From Paenibacillus ginsengihumi DSM 21568 (lineage in GTDB: Bacteria > Bacillota > Bacilli > Paenibacillales > NBRC-103111): a stretch of DNA of 63,056 bases. Of this stretch, positions 44,212-51,457 are shown piece by piece. The notes under the pieces were generated by a model that worked only from the letters and a program-made list of their open reading frames with translations, did no database searches and was not told where the DNA came from. Made by a program: the position numbers and the translations under genes. Position 1 is the first letter of the stretch. Every line of letters begins with the position of its first letter. The stretch covers positions 1 to 63,056 of the forward strand of contig NZ_KB905576.1 in NCBI RefSeq assembly GCF_000380965.1, given 5' to 3'.

Positions 44212-45333
44212 ATGAAACAAACGCGCTGGCAGAAGATAAGGAGTTGGCTGCGCCGAAGGGGACTTCCCGCGGCGCTGGCCGGCTGCCTGGCGTTGGCGCT
44301 GGCTGGCTGCGGGGCCAAGCCGGCTGCGTCGCCGCCCGCGGAGCCGGTCCCGCCCGTCGTGCAGCCTGATCCGGAGCCCCCTAAGCCTCCGGAGCCTCGT
44401 TATTTTGCGCCGTTGACCGGCGAAGGCTTGCAGGAAAAGGTAGAGTACCGCCCCATCATGGTCATGATCAACAATCATCCTGCAGCAAGGCCGCAGAGCG
44501 GCTTGACCCAGGCGGATATCCTGTTCGAGGTGCTGGCGGAGGGGGAAGTGACCCGCCTCGTCGCCTTGTTCCAAAGCCGCGATTTCGACGACCCGATCGG
44601 TCCGGTGCGCAGTATTCGGCCTTATTTTATCGAGATCGGCAAAAGCTTCGGCGCGATTCAGGCGCATGCGGGCGGCAGCCCGGACGGTTATGAAAAGATC
44701 CGCAAGGAAAAAATCGAGGCGCTGGACGAGATTACGATGGCAAGTAGCTCTTATTGGCGGGAAAGCTTCCGCAAGGCGCCGCACAACCTGTACACCAATC
44801 TGGACAAGCTGCGGACCGGCGCCGAAAACCGCGGCTACGATACGAAGGCGCCGGTAACCGAGACGCCCGTGTTTTCGTTCGCGCGGACGGCCCGGGGGGA
44901 AGCGGTCAGCGCGGCGGCGCAGCCGTCGACGCCGGTATCCCGCGCGGACATTACGTTCCTGCTGCAAAGCTACAAAGTATCTTACGAGTGGGATGAAGAG
45001 AAGGGCGTATATGGCCGCCTGGTCAATGACAAGCCGCATCAGGACATGGACAACGACGAGCAGCTTACTGCCGCCAACGTCATTATTATGGGCGCCCGGC
45101 ATCGCGTTCTGGACAGCGAAGGGCGGCGCGACGTGAAGCTGACCGGCAGCGGCCCAGCCTGGATTTTGCAGGACGGCAAGGCTGTTCAGGGGCAGTGGCA
45201 GCGGGAGAACAGCGGCGCCAAGTTCCGGTTTGAGACGGATGGGAAAGAGGCGAAGCTGGCCCCGGGGCAAACGCATATTATGATCGTGCCGCTGGACCCG
45301 TCGTTCGAGGAACATATCACAATGACGCCATGA
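44212..45333 (+). CDS. yerB: DUF3048 (YerB-like) lipoprotein
   Basis: 373 aa. Arg-rich N-terminus, hydrophobic stretch and lipobox LALAGCG (Cys about 33), then a Pro-rich linker. The core has MVMINNHPAARPQSGLTQADILFEVLAEGEVTRL and PIGPVRSIRPYFIEI, diagnostic of DUF3048. The C-terminal part has GARHRVLDSEGRRDVKLTGSGPAWI. It is exported and membrane-anchored; molecular function unknown. ATG at 44212 is preferred over GTG at 44200 because agaggtgat lies 7 nt upstream of it. Confidence 0.9.
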   Translation: MKQTRWQKIRSWLRRRGLPAALAGCLALALAGCGAKPAASPPAEPVPPVVQPDPEPPKPPEPRYFAPLTGEGLQEKVEYRPIMVMINNHPAARPQSGLTQADILFEVLAEGEVTRLVALFQSRDFDDPIGPVRSIRPYFIEIGKSFGAIQAHAGGSPDGYEKIRKEKIEALDEITMASSSYWRESFRKAPHNLYTNLDKLRTGAENRGYDTKAPVTETPVFSFARTARGEAVSAAAQPSTPVSRADITFLLQSYKVSYEWDEEKGVYGRLVNDKPHQDMDNDEQLTAANVIIMGARHRVLDSEGRRDVKLTGSGPAWILQDGKAVQGQWQRENSGAKFRFETDGKEAKLAPGQTHIMIVPLDPSFEEHITMTP

Positions 45334-45405
45334 ATGGAGCCGGATTTCGGCCGTGAGCCCGGACGGGGCGTACATAAGTCGGACAGCAGCATAAGCCCGT
45401 ACGAT

Positions 45406-45441
45406 AACCGGAGTTGAGGAAAAAGCCTCCTCCGGTTTTTT
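45406..45441 (+). terminator. Terminator of the YerB-like gene
   Basis: accggag...ctccggtttttt with inner gagg/cctc and a small bulge. Confidence 0.75.
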
Positions 45442-45513
45442 GCTGCCTAGAAATTGTTCCAAAAAATGAATTTGACTATTCAAAACATATGATGAATATG
45501 ATAAATTAAAAAT

Positions 45514-45526
45514 ATCATCAGATGAT
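45514..45526. promoter_or_regulatory. Candidate operator for the GntR regulator
   Basis: atcatc-a-gatgat is a perfect 13-bp palindrome, 65 bp before the regulator start, in an A/T-rich stretch holding ttgact (about 45472) and tatgat boxes. Confidence 0.45.
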
Positions 45527-45591
45527 TATGTAGCGAATTCATCTTCAATATTCTGGCATTTGGAGGATGAACGCCGCCTGCAAGGAGGAAT

Positions 45592-46311
45592 TTGTCGCAA
45601 CTCACCATGAGCAAAAAGCTGACTTATGAAACCGTTTACGAGGAAATCAAGCGGAAAATTCAAACAGGCGTCTGGCGCTCCGGCGACCGTCTTCCGCCGC
45701 TGGAGCAGTTGGCGGAAGAGCTGGGCGTCGGCGTTTCCTCGGTGCGCGAGGCGGTCAGGGTGCTCGGCAAGCAAAAAATTTTGCGCATCGAGCAGGGCCG
45801 AGGCACGTATGTGGAGGACGATCTGAGCGAACAGCCGCAGGACCGGCTCGCTTTCCTTGAGCAGGCCACCATGCTGCAGCTGACCGAGGCGAGGCTCATC
45901 ATCGAGCCGGAGCTGGCCTCGCTGGCCGCCGAGAAGGCGACGCCGGAGGAGGTCGAGGCGATTGTCGGGACGGCGGAGGCGATGAAGCGGAAGGTGGAGC
46001 GCCGGCAAGATTTTTTCAAGGAGGACGTGCTGTTCCATGAGCTGATCGCCAAGGCGTCGCACAACGAAATCATGCAGCAAATGCTGGCGCTCATTGGCGA
46101 TCTGCTGACAGACAGCCGCAGGCGCTCCATGAAATGGCCGGGAATGGACGAGAAGGCTTCGGCGTACCACCATCTGATCGCCCGGGCGATCGCAGAGCGC
46201 AATCCGACGCAGGCGCGGACGCTGATGCGCAGCCATTTGGAGGATATGAAGGCCGCGTTCGAGCGGGAATTCGCGGACAGCGAACATGGAAACGGCAAGC
46301 AAACGACGTAA
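45592..46311 (+). CDS. GntR/FadR-family regulator
   Basis: 239 aa. Winged helix (about 8-75: LTYETVYEEIKRKIQTGVWRSGDRLPPLEQLAEELGVGVSSVREAVRVL) and C-terminal FCD ligand-binding domain (about 100-225), whose metal-binding His lie in LFHELIAKASHN, HHLIARAI and RSHLEDM. It is followed 17 bp later by a galactonate dehydratase gene, so it is probably a DgoR-like repressor responding to a sugar acid. The start is uncertain: TTG at 45592 is only 3 nt after GGAGG, ATG at 45607 is 18 nt after it. Confidence 0.9.
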   Translation: MSQLTMSKKLTYETVYEEIKRKIQTGVWRSGDRLPPLEQLAEELGVGVSSVREAVRVLGKQKILRIEQGRGTYVEDDLSEQPQDRLAFLEQATMLQLTEARLIIEPELASLAAEKATPEEVEAIVGTAEAMKRKVERRQDFFKEDVLFHELIAKASHNEIMQQMLALIGDLLTDSRRRSMKWPGMDEKASAYHHLIARAIAERNPTQARTLMRSHLEDMKAAFEREFADSEHGNGKQTT

Positions 46312-46328
46312 ACAGGGGAGAGGACAAC

Positions 46329-47480
46329 ATGGCGAAAATACGTTCGATGGAGTGCTTTAAGGTGCCGCCGCGCTGGCTGTTTCTGAAGGTGACGACGGAC
46401 GACGGCATAGCCGGCTGGGGGGAGCCGATCGTGGAGGGCAAGGCCGATACGGTGGCGGCTGCGGTCGAGGAGATGAGCGATTTTCTCATCGGCAAGGAAG
46501 CGGGGCATATCGAAGACTTGTGGCAGGTGCTGTACCGCGGCGGCTTCTACCGCGGGGGCCCGGTGCTGACCAGCGCGATCTCCGGGATCGAGCAGGCGCT
46601 GTGGGACATTAAGGGGAAACGGCTCGGCGTTCCCGTGTACGAGCTGCTCGGCGGCCCGGTGCGCGACAAGATGCGCGTGTACGCCTGGATTGGCGGCGAC
46701 AAGCCGTCCGAGGTGGCCGAGGAAGCCAAGGCGAAGATGGCCGAAGGCTACACCGCAGTCAAGATGAACGGCACCGCCGAGATGGAATGGATCGATACGC
46801 CGCAGAAGGTAATGGAAGCGGTGGAGCGGCTCTCCGCCGTGCGCGAGGCAATCGGCTGGGACAAGGGCATCGGCGTCGATCTGCACGGCCGTGTCCACAA
46901 GACGATGGCGAAGGCGCTGATCAAGGAGATGGAGCCGCTGCGCCCGATGTTCATCGAGGAGCCGGTGCTGCCGGAGAACAACGAGGCGATACTCGAGATC
47001 GCCAAAGGCTCCAGCGTGCCGATCGCCACCGGCGAGCGGATGTATACGCGCTGGAATTTCAAAGGGCTGCTGGCGCAGGGCGGCGTCGACATTATCCAGC
47101 CGGACCTCAGCCATGCGGGAGGCATTTGGGAGGTGCGCAAAATCGCCGCCATGGCGGAGGCGTTCGACGTCGCCGTCGCGCCGCACTGCCCGCTCGGGCC
47201 GATCGCGCTGGCCGCTTCGCTGCAGCTCGATTTTTGCACGCCGAACGCCTTCATACAGGAGCAGAGCCTGGGCATTCATTACAATCAAGGCTCCGACCTG
47301 CTCGATTATTTGCAGGACCCGGCGGTGTTCCATTATGAGGACGGCTTTGTACGCCGCCTGACCGCTCCGGGGCTGGGCATCGAGATCAACGAGGCCAAGG
47401 TGCGCGAGATGGCCGCCGCCGGCCACCGCTGGCGCAACCCGGTGTGGCGCAACGCCGACGGCTCGGTGACGGAGTGGTAA
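46329..47480 (+). CDS. dgoD: Galactonate dehydratase-type enolase-superfamily enzyme
   Basis: 383 aa, mandelate racemase/muconate-lactonising fold. Metal ligands appear as Asp in GVDLHGRVH, Glu in FIEEPV and Glu in ATGERMYTRW; the catalytic His pair lies in DLHGR and VAPHCPLGP. LAASLQLDFCTPNAFIQEQS is characteristic of DgoD. It would dehydrate D-galactonate to 2-keto-3-deoxygalactonate. The downstream kinase and aldolase of the pathway are not in the window. It forms an operon with the GntR regulator. Confidence 0.9.
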   Translation: MAKIRSMECFKVPPRWLFLKVTTDDGIAGWGEPIVEGKADTVAAAVEEMSDFLIGKEAGHIEDLWQVLYRGGFYRGGPVLTSAISGIEQALWDIKGKRLGVPVYELLGGPVRDKMRVYAWIGGDKPSEVAEEAKAKMAEGYTAVKMNGTAEMEWIDTPQKVMEAVERLSAVREAIGWDKGIGVDLHGRVHKTMAKALIKEMEPLRPMFIEEPVLPENNEAILEIAKGSSVPIATGERMYTRWNFKGLLAQGGVDIIQPDLSHAGGIWEVRKIAAMAEAFDVAVAPHCPLGPIALAASLQLDFCTPNAFIQEQSLGIHYNQGSDLLDYLQDPAVFHYEDGFVRRLTAPGLGIEINEAKVREMAAAGHRWRNPVWRNADGSVTEW

Positions 47481-47618
47481 CGGAGTGCTAAAGGATAGGG
47501 GCGTTAGGGGGCATCCTCATGAGGGGGGATGACGTAACGGATGACGTGTTTGATTCGCGGACGATTGACATCCTTATGAGGGCGGGGGGACGGCCCTTTT
47601 GTACGGAGGTGATCGGAT

Positions 47619-47768
47619 ATGCTAAGGGGCTTCCTCATGCAGCCGGAAGGGCGGACGGGCACCGGCACCGGCTTAGCCGGACTCTGCGCAAAGGTTGCCG
47701 GGCGCACGGGCGCAAGCGGTGAAAGGGGGCGCGACGAAAAAGGGCGAGCTCGTCTCGACTGCGCCTGA
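47619..47768 (+). CDS. Possible small ORF, 49 aa
   Basis: ATG preceded by ggaggtgatc, a full anti-16S match, 4 nt away. The product is Gly/Arg-rich with no recognisable domain and no hydrophobic segment. The 47481-47799 interval holds no other gene and no clear terminator; it ends at the stop of the convergent lrgB. Confidence 0.25.
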   Translation: MLRGFLMQPEGRTGTGTGLAGLCAKVAGRTGASGERGRDEKGRARLDCA

Positions 47769-47799
47769 AATGCCTCCGCCCCGGTGCGGCGGCCCGATC

Positions 47800-48477
47800 T
47801 TATCCGAACAAGTCCAAAATCCACGGAGCCGTCACCAGCGTGAAGAAGGCGGTCAGGATCATCGCGATGCTCGAGATCGATCCGGCCGCGGCTCCGAACT
47901 CGAACGCTTTGGACGTCCCCGCCGTATGCGCGCTCGTGCCGAACAGCACGCCGCGGGCGATGTCGCCGCGAATCTTAAGCAGGCGGATCACCGCCGGGCC
48001 GATCATCATGCCGAGCAGTCCGGTCATCAGCACGAACAAGGCCGTCATCGCCGGCAATCCCCCGCTCATGCCCGCGATGGCGAGCGCAATCGGGGTGGTG
48101 GCGGAGCGGGGAGCGAGGCTGTCGACGATCTCCGCGCTCAGCCCCAGTTCCCGGGCGAGCCACACCGACGAGACGACGGCGGCCGTCGATCCGGCCAAGA
48201 CGCTGACGCCGATGGAGAGCGCATGCTTTTTCAGAAGATGGGCATTCTTGTATAAAGGCACCGCCAGCGCTACGGTCGCCGGCCCGATCATGTCGCTGAG
48301 CCAGCGGGTTCCGGCATTATAGGTTTCGTAAGGAATGCCGCTCCACAGCAGGATGGCGATCACGGCGACCGGCGTGACCAGCAGCGGCGACAGGATGATG
48401 ACCGGGCGGAGGCGGTACAGCCGCTTGATAGCCCAATAAATGGCGATGGTCATAAGCAGACAGGCGATAGCCAGCAT
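47800..48477 (-). CDS. lrgB: LrgB/CidB-family membrane protein
   Basis: 225 aa, about seven helices. Typical LrgB segments are IGPATVALAVPLYKN, LAPRSATTPIALAIAGMSGG and GTSAHTAGTSKAFEFG. It works with LrgA in murein hydrolase/holin-like or pyruvate transport functions described for this family. Its ATG overlaps the lrgA stop by 1 nt. Confidence 0.95.
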   Translation of the reverse strand: MLAIACLLMTIAIYWAIKRLYRLRPVIILSPLLVTPVAVIAILLWSGIPYETYNAGTRWLSDMIGPATVALAVPLYKNAHLLKKHALSIGVSVLAGSTAAVVSSVWLARELGLSAEIVDSLAPRSATTPIALAIAGMSGGLPAMTALFVLMTGLLGMMIGPAVIRLLKIRGDIARGVLFGTSAHTAGTSKAFEFGAAAGSISSIAMILTAFFTLVTAPWILDLFG

Positions 48478-48848
48478 CAGGACCGCTCCCCCTTTCTAAC
48501 CCTTGCCAATCGTTCCGTCAGCAGCCCCGAGCACGCCATGACGACGACAGTGCTGCATACGATCACGAGCAAAATGCGCAGCCCGCTATCGAGCAGCAGT
48601 TCCTTATATTGAATCATGCCTGCCGCGGGCGGAATGAAGAACAGCAGCATCTCAGCAAGCAGCCACTTGGCCCCGAGATCGATCCATTCGAGCTTCAAAA
48701 TTTTCAGCTGCAGCAGCGCGAACACGAGCCCGATCCCCAGAATGCTCCCCGGTATTTTCCAATGCAGCCAATCCGCGAGACGATTCATCAGTAGCGATAC
48801 GAGAATAAAAAACAGCACTTGCCCTAAGCTTTTAATCAAGTTAACCAT
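48477..48848 (-). CDS. lrgA: LrgA/CidA holin-like protein
   Basis: 123 aa with four helices. KIPGSILGIGLVFALL and ALLFFIPPAAGMIQ-like (MLLFFIPPAAGMIQY) are the LrgA signature. ATG at 48848 is chosen because agaggtg lies 9 nt upstream; a GTG four codons earlier overlaps that ribosome site. The promoter should lie near a gtgtacac palindrome about 25 bp upstream. A LysR gene of YwbI/CidR type lies 0.7 kb away, divergent, as in B. subtilis ywbI-ywbHG. Confidence 0.93.
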   Translation of the reverse strand: MVNLIKSLGQVLFFILVSLLMNRLADWLHWKIPGSILGIGLVFALLQLKILKLEWIDLGAKWLLAEMLLFFIPPAAGMIQYKELLLDSGLRILLVIVCSTVVVMACSGLLTERLARVRKGERS

Positions 48849-48949
48849 CGTTGATGACACCTCTTGATAAAAAAGTGTACACGAACTTTTTTCATTGGTA
48901 CAATGAATATATCGAATGATTTACATGCCTTTTGTCTATAGATGGCCAA

Positions 48950-49239
48950 GACGAGAGCTTTCTTGCGCCATCGGTCGTTGGCTTCGGTGTTGAAATTTTG
49001 CCAGTGTATACCGCCAAATTTTCAAGATCGCCTCCCAGGGCACATGAGGCGACAAATCCTGCAAAAAATACAGTATTTTCGCCCTCTTTGCACTAGAAAA
49101 GGGTAATGTTGCATTTTGTGCAACAATTTGGGCGCGTTCGGCTATCCAATCCGGGAACATCTCCGGAAATGCTGCACATTTTACAACATTGGGCCGTCAA
49201 TAGGTTGCTTGTCCTGTTGTTGTTGTACAAAATACCATC
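48950..49239 (+). repeat. Composite dispersed repeat, copy 4
   Basis: Hairpin 2 (ttgaaattttg...caaattttcaa, 48983-49027) is clear and hairpin 1 degenerate. Dyads follow at 49057 (weak), 49107 (tgttgca-ttttg-tgcaaca, perfect), 49170 (tgctgca-N5-tacaaca) and 49221 (left arm only). Start spacings are 50, 63 and 51 bp, the same pattern as copy 1. It lies between lrgA and its likely regulator gene. Confidence 0.78.
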
Positions 49240-49389
49240 GATTTGAAATTGTAACGCTAGTGAGCGGTCTTATTTGGCATGTTTGGCTGCCAGATTCAGC
49301 GTTTCTGGCCAAATAGCGTTACTCCGTTTCGTTACATTTTGAAAAAGGCACGATACAGCAAAATAGCGTTGGTCACTTGCATTAGAAAT
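49236..49389 (+). repeat. 150-bp element with inverted ends, copy 1
   Basis: It runs from catcgatttgaaattgtaac to ttggtcacttgcattagaaa and aligns throughout with 57819-57968 (shared tatttggc, caaatagcg, cgttacattttgaaaaagg-like and cagcaaaatagcgtt). The ends form an inverted repeat (gtaacgctagtga against tcacttgcattag). It carries no ORF, like a MITE or a hairpin-forming repeat. It directly follows the dyad array. Confidence 0.8.
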
Positions 49390-49413
49390 TCGGAAGCTTT
49401 CAGTGGAAGCGTA

Positions 49414-49533
49414 GGAAGGAATAGCTCAGGAAGGAGTAGCACGGGAAGGAGCGGCGCAGGAAGGAATAGCTCAGGAAGGAACAGCACGGGAAGGAGCGGC
49501 GTAGGAAGGAGCAGCGCGGGGAAAAGTAACTCA
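49414..49533. repeat. Eight tandem 15-bp units before the LysR gene
   Basis: Units ggaaggaatagctca, ggaaggagtagcacg and ggaaggagcggcgca repeat as a 45-bp triplet (49414-49458 and 49459-49503), then two more units, the last degenerate. Each unit contains ggaagga, close to a Shine-Dalgarno. The array ends 20 bp before the LysR start codon. Confidence 0.9.
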
Positions 49534-49553
49534 TAGAAAGAGAGACGGTAACG

Positions 49554-50480
49554 ATGGAAATTCGGCATTTGCAATACGTGTTGGAGTTGGCCCGCCACCG
49601 CAGCTTCACCAAGGCGGCCGAAGCTCTGCACATTACTCAGCCGACCCTCAGCAAAGCGATCAAAAATCTCGAGGAGGAGCTCGGCGTCGAGCTGTTCGCG
49701 CGCATCGGCAAACGCGTGGAATTGACCGAGGCTGGTAAGGTCATCTGGAACCAGGGGCAGAACATCCTTCATTCGTTCCACAATTTGACGACCGAGCTGA
49801 GCGATCTGACGAATCTGAACAAAGGAACGATCCGCATCGGGCTGCCTCCCATGGTCGGCTCCAGCTTTTTTCCCGGCGTGATGAGCCGGTTTCGCGAGCG
49901 CTATCCGGGCCTGGCCATCCACCTGGTGGAAGAAGGCTCGAAAAAGCTGGAGAAAGCCGTGGCCGAAGGGGAGCTCGATATGGCCGTCGTGCTGCTGCCG
50001 ACGAATGAGGACGTGTTCGAGACGTACTCGATCGTGCAGGAGGAGCTGAGAGTCATCGTGCCGGTCAATCATCCGCTGGCCGCGCGGCGGCAGGTAGCGC
50101 TGAAGGAGCTGGCGGCGGAGCCGTTTATTTTGTTTCGCGAGGATTTTGCCCTGCACGGCATTTTGATCGAGAAGTGCAACCGGGCCGGCTTTCAGCCCGA
50201 GGTGCTGTATCAAAGCTCGCAATGGGATTTTATCCGCGAAATGGCGGCGGCCGGCCTTGGCCTTGCCCTGCTCCCCGAGACGATCTGCCGCTCGCTCGAC
50301 CTTGCCCGGGCGCGACCGCTGCGTCTGGTCGATCCGGTCATACCGTGGCATCTGGCGATGATTTGGCGAAAAAACAGCTATTTGTCCATCGCCGCGCGGG
50401 AATGGATTCGTTTTACCCAAAGCCTGTTCCCGGACAAAGCCAGGACCGAGGGGAAGAAGTCCAGGGCCCAAAGGGAATAA
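49554..50480 (+). CDS. LysR-family regulator (YwbI/CidR type)
   Basis: 308 aa. LysR helix-turn-helix at 1-60 (MEIRHLQYVLELARHRSFTKAAEALHITQPTLSKAIKNLEEELG) and a substrate-binding domain from about 90 (GTIRIGLPPMVGSSFFPGVM). The opening resembles B. subtilis YwbI, whose gene is divergent from a LrgAB-type pair, and CidR of Staphylococcus. It probably activates lrgAB, though the two are separated here by 700 bp of repeats. The ribosome site is a modest agaaagagag. Confidence 0.9.
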   Translation: MEIRHLQYVLELARHRSFTKAAEALHITQPTLSKAIKNLEEELGVELFARIGKRVELTEAGKVIWNQGQNILHSFHNLTTELSDLTNLNKGTIRIGLPPMVGSSFFPGVMSRFRERYPGLAIHLVEEGSKKLEKAVAEGELDMAVVLLPTNEDVFETYSIVQEELRVIVPVNHPLAARRQVALKELAAEPFILFREDFALHGILIEKCNRAGFQPEVLYQSSQWDFIREMAAAGLGLALLPETICRSLDLARARPLRLVDPVIPWHLAMIWRKNSYLSIAAREWIRFTQSLFPDKARTEGKKSRAQRE

Positions 50481-50587
50481 TTGCAAACTTTTTTTCGGTC
50501 CCCGCGCCGACTTTTTGCTGCCCCGCTGCGTCTTCATTCATAGAAATGCAGGCGAAGCTGCAAGACGGCAAAGGAAGGAACCGAACT

Positions 50588-51457
50588 ATGCTATCGATTC
50601 GGGACGTGAGTTTGTATTATAAAAGCACCGGCTGGGCGCTCGGCAGCGTCAATTTGTCGGTTGGCAGCGGCATATTCGGCCTGCTGGGCCCAAGCGGAGC
50701 CGGCAAAACGACGCTGATGCGCATCTTGGCCGCGCTGCTGCGCCCGACGGCGGGCGAGCTGGAGCTGGACGGCGTCTCGTTCCGGCGCCCGGAAGCGGTT
50801 CGCAGGCGGATCGGCTATTTGCCGCAGGCGTACCAGCTGTACGGGCAGCTCACGGCCGCCGAATTGCTGGAGCATATCGGGGCGATGAAAGGGCTCCGCG
50901 GCCGCCCGCTCAAGGAAGAGGCACGCAGGCTGCTCGAGGAGGTTCGGCTGGCCGAGCGGGCGGATAACAAGGTGCAGTCGTTCTCCAGCGGCATGAAGCG
51001 GCGGCTCGGCCTGGCGCAGGCTATGCTCGGCGATCCGCGGCTCGTCGTGCTCGACGAGCCGACGGCCGGGCTGGACCCGGAGGAGCGGGTCCGCTTCAGC
51101 CATTGGCTGGCCCGCTCCAGCGCCGGGCGCATCGTCGTGATGTCGACGCAGATCGTCGCCGATATCGAAAGCTGCTGCCAGTCGGCGGCGGTCATCAAGA
51201 ATGGCCGCATCGCCATGGCCGGCTCGCTGCGCCAAGTGGCGGAGGCGGCGAAGGGGCGCGTCTGGGAGTGGGAGGTTGCGGAGCGGCAGCTCGCCAGCCT
51301 GGACTCCCGGCACATCGTAAGCTCCGAGCGCACGGAGCGGGGAACCGTCTTATGCCGGCTGCTGTCGGAGGGCTGTCCGGGGGAAGGAGCGCGGCTGGCA
51401 GAACCCTCCTTGGAGGAAGGGTATCTTGCCGTCATGTGCGGTGAGCGGCATGATTAA
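50588..51457 (+). CDS. ABC transporter ATPase, first gene of the ECF/ABC cassette
   Basis: 289 aa. Walker A GPSGAGKTT, Q-loop near YLPQAYQLYGQLTAAE, signature FSSGMKRRL, Walker B LVVLDEPTAGLD, and a Gln (MSTQIVADIE) where the switch His is usual. The signature FSSGM and general layout are of the drug/antibiotic-export and CcmA/YxlF type. It overlaps the permease/ectodomain gene by 8 nt. The last 60 residues are a C-terminal extension. The neighbours suggest an envelope-facing exporter or remover of membrane-active compounds; the substrate is unknown. Confidence 0.93.
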   Translation: MLSIRDVSLYYKSTGWALGSVNLSVGSGIFGLLGPSGAGKTTLMRILAALLRPTAGELELDGVSFRRPEAVRRRIGYLPQAYQLYGQLTAAELLEHIGAMKGLRGRPLKEEARRLLEEVRLAERADNKVQSFSSGMKRRLGLAQAMLGDPRLVVLDEPTAGLDPEERVRFSHWLARSSAGRIVVMSTQIVADIESCCQSAAVIKNGRIAMAGSLRQVAEAAKGRVWEWEVAERQLASLDSRHIVSSERTERGTVLCRLLSEGCPGEGARLAEPSLEEGYLAVMCGERHD

